Shown here: positions 1 to 7,954 of the stretch, piece after piece
How positions within the stretch are numbered: position 1 is the first letter of the stretch
Layout of the letters: each line of letters begins with the position of its first letter
Assembly (NCBI GenBank): GCA_902768825.1
Contig: CACXMR010000007.1
Location: 1 to 56,145 of the forward strand
Direction of reading: 5' to 3'
Source of the DNA: an uncultured Ruminococcus sp.
GTDB lineage: Bacteria > Bacillota > Clostridia > Oscillospirales > Acutalibacteraceae
Length of the DNA: 56,145 nucleotides
Made by a program: the position numbers and the translations under genes
The notes under the pieces: model-generated
The model's database searches: none
Seen by the model: only the letters and a program-made list of their open reading frames with translations
Told to the model about the DNA's origin: nothing

Positions 1-1
1 G

Positions 2-166
2 GCAAGAGCAGAAAAAAATCTGACACAAAAGGAATTATCAGAATTATCCGGTGTCAGGCAGTCCAACATCAGCCGTATCGAAAGAGGAATGTGTATTCCC
101 AATATTCCCACACTTGAAGCCATTGCCAGAGGACTTGGTAAAAAACTTAAAATTGAGTTTGTATAA
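2..166 (+). CDS. Xre-family helix-turn-helix protein, 3' part only
   Basis: This reading frame is open from the window edge and stops at 164-166, giving the last 54 residues of a protein whose start lies outside the window. The residues read as the core of a Cro/C1 helix-turn-helix: 'LTQKELSELSGV' (first helix and turn), 'RQSNISRIERG' (recognition helix), then 'PTLEAIARGLGKKLKI', the usual closing helix. The protein is therefore probably a small DNA-binding regulator, such as a standalone repressor or the antitoxin part of a toxin-antitoxin pair. Nothing upstream is visible to decide which. Downstream comes a tRNA 3' remnant and an IS200 element, so the gene may sit at the edge of an accessory region. 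Confidence 0.8.
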   Translation, partial: ARAEKNLTQKELSELSGVRQSNISRIERGMCIPNIPTLEAIARGLGKKLKIEFV

Positions 167-280
167 GATTATATCCGACTATTCATTCAGCCGGAGATTA
201 TTTTACTGTGACTTCAATCTCAAATGTTTTTTAAATATATTGTTTTCCTTTAAAAGCATTCCGGTTTGCGTGATACTTGA

Positions 281-322
281 ATAGGGTTCAAGAGGCCGCA
301 GGTTCGACTCCTGTCACTCGGA
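281..322 (+). tRNA. 3' tRNA remnant (T-arm and acceptor strand only)
   Basis: Positions 298-314 form a canonical T-arm: stem GCAGG, loop TTCGACT, stem CCTGT. It is followed by a seven-base acceptor-like strand CACTCGG (315-321) and an A. The matching 5' acceptor strand CCGAGTG, the D-arm and a convincing anticodon arm are not present in the AT-rich DNA before it, so this is a remnant and not a working tRNA gene. Such 3' tRNA fragments often mark the end of an element integrated in a tRNA gene. A terminator hairpin follows directly. The amino acid identity cannot be read. The rest of 167-590 holds no gene. Confidence 0.5.
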
Positions 323-330
323 CGTTTGAA

Positions 331-359
331 AGGCACTTGCTATTTAGCAGGTGCTTTTT
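331..359 (+). terminator. Rho-independent terminator after the tRNA remnant
   Basis: Stem GCACTTGC (333-340), loop TATTTA, stem GCAGGTGC (347-354) with one G-T pair, then five T. It looks like the original tRNA terminator kept with the remnant. Confidence 0.6.
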
Positions 360-430
360 GTTTCTTGATTTGTACAAGGAAGCGCCGGTGCACAAGTCCC
401 CCTGACAGGCAGCTTGTCGCCAAGAAAATT

Positions 431-461
431 GCCTGATTCCTGCCGGAATCAGGCTTTTATT
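431..461 (+). terminator. Hairpin with T-rich tail before the IS element
   Basis: A perfect 10-bp stem, GCCTGATTCC / GGAATCAGGC, closes a TGCC loop and is followed by TTTTATT. It lies just upstream of the IS200 left-end palindrome and could shield the transposase from outside transcription, or simply be an older terminator. Confidence 0.55.
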
Positions 462-590
462 GTGCAACGAAACCCCCCGGCTAAGCCGGGGGTTCAAAAA
501 AGCTTTAGCTATGAGTAGAAAATAAAACCCTCCTGCGTTATAATAAGTTTGGTCTGCCAACCAACATAAAAATAACGAGGAGGTATCGTC

Positions 591-1067
591 ATGACAAAAG
601 ACGATATAAGCAGTTTAGCACATTCCAAGTGGAATTGCAAGTATCACATAGTGTTTGCCCCGAAGTATCGGAGAATGGTAATCTACAATCAGATAAAAGC
701 TGATATAGGAAAGATACTGAGGAAACTGTGTGAACAAAAAGGAATAGAGATACTTGAAGCCGAAGCATGTCCTGATCATATCCACATGCTTATTGCAATA
801 CCGCCTAAATATAGTGTTGCACAAGTAATGGGGTATTTGAAAGGGAAAAGTTCTTTGATGATTTTTGATCGTCATGCCAACTTGAAGTATAAGTATGGAA
901 ACAGGCATTTTTGGTGTAGAGGATACTATGTTGATACAGTAGGAAAAAACACAAAAAAGATTAAGGAATATATCCGAAATCAACTGCAAGAAGATATAGC
1001 GAATGACCAGTTAAGCATCTATGAGACCGTGGATCCGTTTACCGGAGAAAAGTATAAGAAAAAATAA
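591..1067 (+). CDS. tnpA: IS200/IS605 family Y1 transposase TnpA
   Basis: This 158-residue protein is the usual size for IS200 TnpA. It cuts and joins single-stranded DNA ends through a tyrosine. The HUH metal site is visible as 'PDHIHML' (about residues 64-70), and the nucleophilic tyrosine lies in 'GYYVDTVGKN' (about 110-119). The N-terminal 'KWNCKYHIVFAPKYRR' is the family signature. The start has a strong ribosome site (GAGGAGG, 576-582). The leader contains 13 bases (550-562) that are complementary to 1101-1113 behind the gene, which may limit translation. All catalytic motifs are intact, so the element may be active. Confidence 0.93.
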   Translation: MTKDDISSLAHSKWNCKYHIVFAPKYRRMVIYNQIKADIGKILRKLCEQKGIEILEAEACPDHIHMLIAIPPKYSVAQVMGYLKGKSSLMIFDRHANLKYKYGNRHFWCRGYYVDTVGKNTKKIKEYIRNQLQEDIANDQLSIYETVDPFTGEKYKKK

Positions 1068-1070
1068 AAA

Positions 1071-1133
1071 CCCCTTAAGGGGTCGCTGAGAATGAAATGC
1101 GGTTGGCAGACCATTCTCAGCCCACTTAAGGGG
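1071..1133 (+). other. Long structured 3' region of the IS200 element
   Basis: Directly behind tnpA, CCCCTTAAG (1071-1079) pairs with CTTAAGGGG (1125-1133), and CTGAGAATG (1086-1094) pairs with CATTCTCAG (1112-1120). The apical loop exposes GGTTGGCAGA, which is part of a 13-base perfect complement to the tnpA leader (550-562). A shorter hairpin follows at 1147-1163 (AAGCCCT / AGGGCTT). The pairing is seen in the sequence. A regulatory role (loop-leader pairing) is inference, in line with the known post-transcriptional repression of IS200 transposases. Confidence 0.6.
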
Positions 1134-1196
1134 CAGCGTCCGTAACAAGCCCTTATAGGGCTTTCGCAAACCACCCGTTCAACGGGTGGTTTTTAT

Positions 1197-1459
1197 TCAT
1201 ATAAATCAGGGGCTTGGCCCCCGAACCCCTTTAGCGTTTCGCTCTCTGCGGAGAGCGACCAAAGGCTCCGCCTCTGGTCTCCGCAAGCTTTTGAAAAAGC
1301 TTGACCAAAACTTTTGTGTTGTCGCCTTTCGGAACGTCTAAGAACCACGAGGGTGCAGTTACAGTTTGTTTTTCTTTCCCCGCAAAATTGGGTGCGCAGG
1401 CTCTGCGCCGTTTTCGGGGGTGTCGGGGGATTTTTTCGTAAAAGTCCCCCTGACAAAGA
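1197..1459. repeat. Intergenic repeat mosaic, locus 1
   Basis: This stretch between the IS element and paaK carries several modules found elsewhere in the window. 1209-1335 is the reverse complement of the module at 8706-8812 and 56030-56140 (GCTCTCTGCGGAGAGC palindrome, AAAAGCTT, ACAACACAAAAGTTTT). 1341-1370 holds the 'GAGGGTGCAGTTACAGTTTG' module. 1386-1402 holds GCGCAGGCTCTGCGC. 1420-1456 holds the GGGGGA...TCCCCC palindrome, which on the minus strand directly follows the paaK stop. No gene is supported here. Confidence 0.8.
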
Positions 1460-2701
1460 TTATTCTTCTCTGTGGTCGAATACTCTCTTGGTCTTTTTTT
1501 CGGAACGGGGGAGAGTGCCTACGGAAACGACTGTGACCTTCGGGGTAACGCCTATTTTAGACTTGAAGATGTTCTTTATGGTGTCGCCTGTTCTGTCAAA
1601 ATTGACACGCCCCTCGGCCTCGACGGTCAGAATAATGATATCACGGTTCTTCTCGTCGTCGTGGGCAATGTCGATCTTGTACTCGCTTGAAACGCCGTCA
1701 ACTGTCCCGATAAGCTCCTCTACCTGACTGGGGAACATATTTACGCCGTGCACCTTAAACATATCATCGCTCCTGCCCTTGATGACATCGAGCCTGGGAT
1801 AGCGGCTGCCGCAGGGGCACTCTCCCGGAATGATCCTTGACAGGTCATGTGTGCGGAACCTCAGCAGTGGAGCGCCCTCCTTGACCAGCGTGGTTATCAC
1901 TATCTCGCCTTCCTCGCCGTCCTCTACAGGCTCTCCGGTCTCAGGATCGATTATCTCAATATAGATGAAGTCATCCCAATAGTGCATTCCGGTCTGATGA
2001 TCGCAGTTTATTCCGATGCCGGGGCCGTAGATCTCGGTGAGTCCGTAGATATCATAAAGCTCTATGCCCAGCTCGTTGGAGATGTATTCTCTCTTTTTGT
2101 CGCTCCATCTTTCGGAACCGATGACGCCCTTTTTAAGGCAGATCTTATCCTTCAAGCCCCGCTTGTTGATCTCCTCCGCAAGAAGAAGCGCATAGCTTGA
2201 GGTCGCACAGATAACGGTAGATTTCAGGTCCTGCATCATCTGGAGCTGCTTTTCGGTGTTGCCGGGTCCCATTGGGATGGCCATAGCGCCAAGCTTTTCA
2301 CAGCCGGCCTGAAAGCCTATACCGGCAGTCCACAGGCCATAGCCAGGGGTGATCTGGATGCGGTCGCTTTTGCCTATGCCTGCGGTCTCATAGCACCTTG
2401 CAAACATGGTCGCCCAGTCGTCAACGTCCTTGGCTGTATAAGGGATGATTACAGGCTTTCCGGTGGTGCCTGAGGATGAGTGTATCCTCACGATTTCTTC
2501 ATCCGGCACTGCCTGAATCCCCAAGGGATAAGCGTTCCTCAGCTCCGCCTTATCGACAAAGGGGAGTTTCCGGAAGTCCTCTGCCGTCCTGACCTGGGTA
2601 ATGCCCAGCTCACGGTACATTTTTCCGAAATAATTGTCGGAGTTGATGATAGCCTGCAGTCTTTCGTTCACGAGGCTAAGCTGTTTTTCTGTTATCTGCA
2701 T
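1460..2701 (-). CDS. paaK: Phenylacetate-CoA ligase family adenylate-forming enzyme
   Basis: A 413-residue AMP-forming acyl-CoA ligase of the PaaK type, which activates aryl acetates (or, in reverse, yields ATP and aryl acetate from the CoA ester). The ATP-binding loop 'SSSGTTGKP' is at residues 75-83, and 'YDIYGLTEIYGPG' and 'RTHDLSRI' are the following adenylation motifs. The C-terminal swivel domain with 'KGRSDDMFKVHGVNMFP' is complete. It is the third gene of an operon and overlaps the end of iorB by 10 bases. Next to indolepyruvate oxidoreductase it most likely handles the aryl-acetyl-CoA made from aromatic amino acids. A repeat palindrome follows directly and probably ends the transcript. 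Confidence 0.92.
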   Translation of the reverse strand: MQITEKQLSLVNERLQAIINSDNYFGKMYRELGITQVRTAEDFRKLPFVDKAELRNAYPLGIQAVPDEEIVRIHSSSGTTGKPVIIPYTAKDVDDWATMFARCYETAGIGKSDRIQITPGYGLWTAGIGFQAGCEKLGAMAIPMGPGNTEKQLQMMQDLKSTVICATSSYALLLAEEINKRGLKDKICLKKGVIGSERWSDKKREYISNELGIELYDIYGLTEIYGPGIGINCDHQTGMHYWDDFIYIEIIDPETGEPVEDGEEGEIVITTLVKEGAPLLRFRTHDLSRIIPGECPCGSRYPRLDVIKGRSDDMFKVHGVNMFPSQVEELIGTVDGVSSEYKIDIAHDDEKNRDIIILTVEAEGRVNFDRTGDTIKNIFKSKIGVTPKVTVVSVGTLPRSEKKTKRVFDHREE

Positions 2702-3285
2702 TTCTTTTCTTCTCCTATCTTACATCCTGCCGAGAAAGCGGCAAGATTTTTTTCAAGAAACCTTTCCGGTACTGTCCTGATTATTTCGTTGCGGACCGTT
2801 TCACCCTTTAGCCCCAATTCGCCTGCCCCGACTGCCGCACCAAGTACGGCGATATTGAAGAATTTTGAAGAGCCGAAGGGTCTGCACAGCTCATCGGAAT
2901 TAACCACAAGACATCTGCACCTTGAGGTCAGGAACTCTATCTCAGCCTTGCCGTCATAATCGGCTCCGCCGCCCAGAGATGCGGGCTTCAGGGGTATGGA
3001 ATTGACTATCACAAAGCCGTCCTTTTTGAGGTATTTCAGGTTCCTGACGGCCTCAGACGGCTCAAAGGCGATGAGCAGATCCGCTCCCGATGCCGGAATC
3101 AGCGGCGAAAAAACATCGTCTCCGATCCTCACATGGCTGGTTACTGGCCCACCTCTCTGAGCCATTCCTATGGTTTCTGCCGAGTGGACCCTGCAGCCCT
3201 CATCCATGGCGGAGGCGGCTATTATTTTTGAAGCGAGGACGGTTCCCTGACCGCCTACACCGCAGATCATTATATCCTTTTTCAT
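2692..3285 (-). CDS. iorB: Indolepyruvate:ferredoxin oxidoreductase, beta subunit
   Basis: This 197-residue protein is the gamma-type domain of 2-oxoacid:ferredoxin oxidoreductases. The signature 'GVGGQGTVLASKI' is at the N-terminus, and 'AQRGGPVTSHVRIG' follows. With IorA it oxidises aryl pyruvates from Trp, Phe and Tyr transamination to aryl-acetyl-CoA and reduces ferredoxin. Two nearby ATGs exist. I chose 3285 because the AGGAGG at 3295-3300 then has a spacing of nine bases; the ATG at 3291 overlaps the iorA stop as ATGA but is too close to the ribosome site. It is coupled to iorA upstream and overlaps paaK downstream. Confidence 0.9.
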   Translation of the reverse strand: MKKDIMICGVGGQGTVLASKIIAASAMDEGCRVHSAETIGMAQRGGPVTSHVRIGDDVFSPLIPASGADLLIAFEPSEAVRNLKYLKKDGFVIVNSIPLKPASLGGGADYDGKAEIEFLTSRCRCLVVNSDELCRPFGSSKFFNIAVLGAAVGAGELGLKGETVRNEIIRTVPERFLEKNLAAFSAGCKIGEEKKCR

Positions 3286-3287
3286 AA

Positions 3288-5075
3288 TCATACCCCTCCT
3301 ATTGCGCCGACGGGGCACAGCTTTGAGCACAGTCCGCAGCCGGTGCAGAGATTTTCGTCAATGACTGCTTTTCCGTCAGTCACCGACAGCGCAGGACATC
3401 CTATCTCCTTTATGCAGCGCAGACAGCCTATGCATTTGTCGCTCACCGCCATCTTTTTATCTGACTTGACTATGGCAACGCAGGGCGACTTGAATATTAT
3501 CGCCTTGACCCCGCTTAGCTCAGCGCACTCTCTGACTGCGTTCACTGCTGCGTCCAGATCAAGGGGATCAACGGTGACGACCCTTTTTACTCCTATTGCA
3601 AGGAGGATCTTTTCAATGCTGATCTTGTCCACGGGAGCCGACATGAGATTTCTGCCGGTGCCGGGGTGGGGCTGATGCCCCGTCATTGCCGTGGTGGAGT
3701 TGTCAAGGATACAGACTATCATATCGGCGGCGTTATAAACGGCATTGACGACTCCGGTTATGCCCGATGCAAAAAAGGTGGAATCTCCGGTGAAGGAGAT
3801 GGCTGTGGCATCACTGTCCATGTGGTTAAAGCCCTGAGCCATGGTAATGCCTGCACCCATGCACAGACAGGTATCCACCATATCAAGTGGCATGGCATTG
3901 CCCAGGGTGTAGCAGCCTATATCCCCGCAGAAGTATGCCTTTTTGCCCTTCATAGCCTTCTTGACAGCATAGAAGGATGCACGGTGTGGGCAACCTGCGC
4001 ACAGCACCGGCGGTCTTGCGGGAGGTGTGGGAGCGGATGAAAGATCCAGCCCTTTACTTTCGCTGTCAAGCCCCAAAAAGCTGCCGATTATCCTTCCGGC
4101 ACTGTCGGTGTCGTTTTCGCCCCCTGAGGGAACATCGCCGGTCAGCTTGCCACGAACCTTTATGTTCAGACGGTGCTTTCCTATGAGCTTTAACAGGCTC
4201 TCTTCAATAAAGGGACTCAGCTCCTCAAGGCACAGCACCTCGCTGACCCCATCCAGTGCCCCAATGAGAAAGTCTTCCGGCAGGGGATAGGGAGTGCCTA
4301 CCTTGATGAACCTGACCTGAGGATGCTCCTTCAGGAATTCCGCTGCATAGGCAAAGCTTACTCCTGTGGCGATGACCGCCTTATCGGAGCTGCCCGACAC
4401 GGTATTGAAGCGGTATGATGAAAAATCCCTGCCGATCTCAATGTTTCTTTTTTCGATCATCAGGTGGTTGTTATATGACAGTCTCGGGAAAATGACCCAT
4501 TTTTTTGAATCCTTTACAAAGCCCTCATACTCTCCGGCTTTGAAGGAATCCGGTGCCTCGATGGAGGCGTATGCGTGATCGACTCTTGTTGTGGGGCGCA
4601 GTATTACGGGAGTCTTGTACTTTTCTGAATAGTCAAAGGCGTCCTGCACCATTTCAAAGGCCTCTTCAGGCGAGGAGGGATCAAACACGGGTATCCTTGC
4701 AAACTCTGCAAAGCGGCGGGTGTCCTGCTCTGTCTGTGAGGATATCGGGCCAGGGTCGTCTGCCGATACCACTACCATTCCGCCCTTGACTCCTACATAG
4801 GCAAGGCTCATCAGCGGGTCGGAGGCAACGTTCAGACCCACCTGCTTCATAGTCACCATTGCCCTTGCTCCGCAGTATGCAGCAGCGGCGGCTACTTCCA
4901 TGGCTGCCTTTTCGTTTACTGACCATTCCAGATATGTGCCCTGGTGGGGGAACTTGGACGCCGTCTCGATTATCTCTGAGGAAGGCGTTCCGGGATAGCC
5001 GGAAATCAGATTGACCCCTGCGGACAACGCCCCCAGAGCGATAGCTCCGTTGCCCATTACATATTTTTTGCTCAT
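3288..5075 (-). CDS. iorA: Indolepyruvate:ferredoxin oxidoreductase, alpha subunit
   Basis: A 595-residue thiamine-diphosphate enzyme, the usual full length for IorA. The N-terminal half is the pyrimidine-binding domain ('NLISGYPGTPSSEI'). The TPP-binding part lies around residues 355-520, with 'CAGCPHRASFY' and 'GDIGCYTLG'. The last 60 residues form a two-cluster ferredoxin: 'CIGCLRCIKEIGC' and 'CTGCGLCSKLCP', ligands for two [4Fe-4S] clusters. This fits oxygen-sensitive anaerobic metabolism. It is the first gene of iorA-iorB-paaK. No clear promoter is seen upstream, although a TATAAT box on the minus strand near 5170 is possible. Confidence 0.94.
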   Translation of the reverse strand: MSKKYVMGNGAIALGALSAGVNLISGYPGTPSSEIIETASKFPHQGTYLEWSVNEKAAMEVAAAAAYCGARAMVTMKQVGLNVASDPLMSLAYVGVKGGMVVVSADDPGPISSQTEQDTRRFAEFARIPVFDPSSPEEAFEMVQDAFDYSEKYKTPVILRPTTRVDHAYASIEAPDSFKAGEYEGFVKDSKKWVIFPRLSYNNHLMIEKRNIEIGRDFSSYRFNTVSGSSDKAVIATGVSFAYAAEFLKEHPQVRFIKVGTPYPLPEDFLIGALDGVSEVLCLEELSPFIEESLLKLIGKHRLNIKVRGKLTGDVPSGGENDTDSAGRIIGSFLGLDSESKGLDLSSAPTPPARPPVLCAGCPHRASFYAVKKAMKGKKAYFCGDIGCYTLGNAMPLDMVDTCLCMGAGITMAQGFNHMDSDATAISFTGDSTFFASGITGVVNAVYNAADMIVCILDNSTTAMTGHQPHPGTGRNLMSAPVDKISIEKILLAIGVKRVVTVDPLDLDAAVNAVRECAELSGVKAIIFKSPCVAIVKSDKKMAVSDKCIGCLRCIKEIGCPALSVTDGKAVIDENLCTGCGLCSKLCPVGAIGGV

Positions 5076-5424
5076 TTATTCATCCCCTTGATGGAATCCG
5101 CTGTGCGGTATTGTGTTGTTTTGCCTGAATACACCCACTAATAATAACACATTTTATTAAGGATATCTACCCCATTATATAAAAAAGTTACAACTATTTG
5201 TTTTGAGGGACAGTTTTTATCTGAGCAGTGCCCGTCAGGGGAATTCTATAATTGGTTGTATTGATTAGTTAATGCTTGGTAATACAGAGGGTTGAGTTTG
5301 TAAACAAAGCATTGCATAAAGTGCGGGATAATTTATTGTATTTAGCATCGGAGTGTTGTATTATAATTACAGAAAGCAAAACAAAACAAAAAATCACCGG
5401 TCAACAAAAATGAGGAGGAAGAGT
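5076..5424. other. Divergent intergenic region between iorA and the esterase gene
   Basis: This AT-rich stretch carries no gene. It must hold the promoters for iorA (minus) and for the esterase lipoprotein (plus). On the plus strand TATAAT at 5362-5367 is the best -10 box, but its nearest -35-like TTGTAT (5336-5341) is 20 bases away. On the minus strand a TATAAT is present near 5170 without a good -35. No riboswitch was recognised. Confidence 0.5.
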
Positions 5425-7263
5425 ATGAAAAAGAAAATCATCATCGCAGGTCTCTTGTCAGTAGCATGCTGCTTGTCAGTAGTGACAGGCTGCGGAAACA
5501 GCAGCCAGAGTGAGCAGAGCTCAACAGGTGCACAGAGCACAGTAAGTCAGCAGACATCCACAGAGGACCAGAGCAAGGTCAGCGAGCAGAGCACAGAGGA
5601 AAGCTCCGGCACTGCAAGCCAGCAGAGCGAACAGAGTGAGCAGAGCAATGTGCCCGAAACAAGCATGCACACCATTTACATCAGGGACGAGGACAAGAAT
5701 GCTGAGCTCACAGCCACCTTTGTCAACATCAACAGCGGCAACACCCATGATGTTCCCATGAATAAGGTGAGCGAGAACGATGGATACAATATGTTCACCT
5801 GTGAGGGTGACACCGAAAAGTACAATATGCTCAGGGTTACCTCAGCAGACGGCGTGAGCAAGGAGATCTCCTTCAACAAGCTGGTCAGCGGCTGGTGGAT
5901 GAACGGCGGCGAGCTTATCCCCTATGCAGAGGGCACCGACCCCCATGCCGAGCCTAAGTTTGAAACAAAGCAGTTCAAGTTTGACGGCGATGACAAGAAT
6001 GTTTATATCTGGACTCCCGCCGATTATGACGCTGCATCCGATGAGAAGTATTCCACCATCTACATGACCGACGGTCAGAATTCACTTACCACATCCCTGA
6101 CGGGCATTCTCCGCTGCTGGAACGCCAGCGAGAGCGTGACAAGCATGATGGCTGCAAGTGATAACAAGGCTATCCTGGTCTGCATTGATACAGGCTCAGA
6201 CAAAAGAGAAACAGAGCTTATGCCCGACATTGAGGGCTTGAACGACGGCAAGCACAACGGCACAGCCTTTAAGGATTTTGTATGCAAGACCATAGTACCC
6301 TATGTGCAGCAGAACTACAATGTCTATGATGACGCAAAGCACACTTCTATAGCAGGCAGCTCACTGGGCGGACTGGAATCCTACTATATTGCTATGGAAC
6401 ATCCGGAAATTTTCGGCACAGTAGGCGCATTCTCACCCTCCTTCTGGGCATTCAAGGAGGGCGTGTGGAAGAAGTATATAGATGAGAAGGTCAAGGCTCA
6501 GGACCATACCTTTGTTTATGTCTATGCAGGCAGCTACGGCAGCGACACCGGCTTCTGCGATGAGCCTGTATACAACTATATGGTTGAAGCCGGCTATCCC
6601 AAGGACAAGATGGTTTACAGCAAAAACGAGGAAGGCGAGCACAACGAGCTTTACTGGAGGAATACCTTCCCTGAGTTCCTGGAGGCTATGTTCTGTCAGA
6701 GAGTGGCAGCCCTTGAGAGCGGCGTGCAGATCACATATATCGACAGAGAGCTCCCCGACGAGATCAAGCAGATGATCGAGCAGCAGGAGCAGTCAATCGC
6801 CGGAGACAACAGCGGCACCGAAACCTCTGCTGAATCAAGCGTTGATACCCGTCCCGACAGCGTCAAGAACTATGTGTTCTTTGACAACAGCGAGACAAAG
6901 TGGGAAAAGGTCTATGCATACTGGTGGGGCGCTTCTGATATGCCCACAAACAAGGCAACAGGCGAAGAAATGTATATCGGCGATTGGCCGGGCTTCGAGA
7001 TGGAGCAGATCGAGGGCACAGATATTTACCGTGTAGGTTCACCTCTCAATTGTTCAAATATCATATTCAGCTCAGGCGTCACTGATGATGAGGTAAAGGC
7101 TGGCGTTATCGCATATCAGACCGATGACCTTGCTTATTCCGATGAGTTATTCTCCGGCAAGGTTTACAAGATCGATATGTCAGTTGCACCCAAGAAAGGC
7201 TCAGGCATTGAAAAAACAAAGTTCAGATACAAGAAGGGCTCATGGAGTGATTACGAGGGATAA
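5425..7263 (+). CDS. Secreted esterase lipoprotein with carbohydrate-binding-like C-terminus
   Basis: A 612-residue lipoprotein. The start at 5425 fits the GAGGAGG at 5412-5418 and begins a type II signal peptide with lipobox VVTGC (Cys23). A Ser/Gln/Glu linker follows (24-77), then a small beta domain. The middle is an alpha/beta hydrolase of the EstD/Fes type: 'YMTDGQN' and the nucleophile elbow GSSLGG with Ser313, 'SFWAF' behind it. A second acidic linker leads to a C-terminal module of about 125 residues with 'VYAYWWGA' and 'DWPGFEM', which resembles CBM26-type starch-binding modules. It probably deacylates a plant or host glycan at the cell surface. The exact substrate is unknown. Confidence 0.85.
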   Translation: MKKKIIIAGLLSVACCLSVVTGCGNSSQSEQSSTGAQSTVSQQTSTEDQSKVSEQSTEESSGTASQQSEQSEQSNVPETSMHTIYIRDEDKNAELTATFVNINSGNTHDVPMNKVSENDGYNMFTCEGDTEKYNMLRVTSADGVSKEISFNKLVSGWWMNGGELIPYAEGTDPHAEPKFETKQFKFDGDDKNVYIWTPADYDAASDEKYSTIYMTDGQNSLTTSLTGILRCWNASESVTSMMAASDNKAILVCIDTGSDKRETELMPDIEGLNDGKHNGTAFKDFVCKTIVPYVQQNYNVYDDAKHTSIAGSSLGGLESYYIAMEHPEIFGTVGAFSPSFWAFKEGVWKKYIDEKVKAQDHTFVYVYAGSYGSDTGFCDEPVYNYMVEAGYPKDKMVYSKNEEGEHNELYWRNTFPEFLEAMFCQRVAALESGVQITYIDRELPDEIKQMIEQQEQSIAGDNSGTETSAESSVDTRPDSVKNYVFFDNSETKWEKVYAYWWGASDMPTNKATGEEMYIGDWPGFEMEQIEGTDIYRVGSPLNCSNIIFSSGVTDDEVKAGVIAYQTDDLAYSDELFSGKVYKIDMSVAPKKGSGIEKTKFRYKKGSWSDYEG

Positions 7264-7317
7264 TCTCTCATAAAGAAGCTTTTGACTGGCCTGCAAATCG
7301 GGACCGGTGATATGCAG

Positions 7318-7353
7318 CGGGAACAGACATTATGTTTGTTCCCGTTGTTTTTG
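7318..7353 (+). terminator. Terminator of the esterase gene
   Basis: An 11-bp stem (CGGGAACAGAC / GTTTGTTCCCG, one G-T pair) with loop ATTAT is followed by TTGTTTTTGC. Confidence 0.8.
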
Positions 7354-7379
7354 CTTTTTTGGAGGCTGACTTTGAGATA

Positions 7380-7408
7380 TTGACAAGCAGAGGTAAAAGC
7401 AGTATAAT
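7380..7408 (+). promoter_or_regulatory. SigmaA-type promoter of the DUF3795 gene
   Basis: TTGACA (7380-7385), 17-base spacer, TATAAT (7403-7408): a full consensus match, 90 bases before the start codon. This is the strongest-looking promoter in the window. Confidence 0.75.
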
Positions 7409-7498
7409 AAACGATAGGAAACACACGTTGTGCAATGCGAGTTGCGCAAAAACGCTATCATGCCGGAAGGCCTGACAAAGAAAGGTAAGGTGAAGACT

Positions 7499-7936
7499 AT
7501 GGCAACTTTATGCGGAGCAGAATGCAGCGGATGTTCTTTCGGGGCAGAATGTAAGGGCTGCGGTGAGACCTGCGGAAAACCCTTCGGGGGAGAGTGCGTC
7601 GCTGCGGAGTATATCAAGGTCGGAGGCAGGGAGGAATACGGGAGATTCAAGGAGAGCCTGCTCAAAGAGGTAAACGAGCTTCTCAGGGCGAATGATATCC
7701 CTGAGCTGGGAGAGCTTTGTGAAATGCATGGTTCCTTTATCAATATGGAATACACTCTTCCGGGAGGGGAGAGGGCAAAATTCCTTGATGACACAAAGGT
7801 CTATCTTGCAGGACAGATGGAGATATCTGATACCGGACTTTGCTGCGGTGTTGCAGCGGATACGGGCTTTATTCTTGTGTGCAGCTACGGAGAGGGCGGT
7901 AAAGGCGCAGAGCTCTTAGCATTCAGAAAAAGATAA
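7499..7936 (+). CDS. DUF3795-like cysteine-rich protein
   Basis: A 145-residue protein. The N-terminus is cysteine-rich: 'CGAECSGCSFGAECKGCGETC' is split over residues 5-25, a pattern of the DUF3795 family and typical of metal or Fe-S binding. The rest is a soluble alpha/beta domain without a signal peptide. The start at 7499 has the nearest purine-rich site (GGTAAGG) eight bases upstream; in-frame ATGs further up lack one. It is followed after 18 bases by a flavodoxin-fold reductase and shares its promoter, so the two may form a small redox unit. No enzymatic function is established for the family. Confidence 0.75.
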   Translation: MATLCGAECSGCSFGAECKGCGETCGKPFGGECVAAEYIKVGGREEYGRFKESLLKEVNELLRANDIPELGELCEMHGSFINMEYTLPGGERAKFLDDTKVYLAGQMEISDTGLCCGVAADTGFILVCSYGEGGKGAELLAFRKR

Positions 7937-7954
7937 AAGCCGGAGGTTGTATAA

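Larger units (their letters stand above)
468..1194 (+). mobile_element. IS200/IS605-family insertion sequence with a single tnpA
   Basis: The element holds one Y1 transposase gene between two end palindromes. The left-end hairpin spans 473-494 (arms CCCCCGGCT / AGCCGGGGG). The right-end hairpin spans 1168-1192 (arms AAACCACCCGTT / AACGGGTGGTTT). No tnpB follows, so it is IS200-like and not IS605-like. There are no terminal inverted repeats or target duplications, as expected for single-strand 'peel and paste' transposition. The exact cleavage points cannot be placed from one copy, so the ends are approximate to a few bases. The element lies between a tRNA remnant and the repeat mosaic behind paaK. 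Confidence 0.85.

Noticed and set aside
288-560. A minus-strand frame over the tRNA remnant and the IS end
   Set aside because: It is made of tRNA T-arm, terminator and IS palindrome sequence, not of a coding region.
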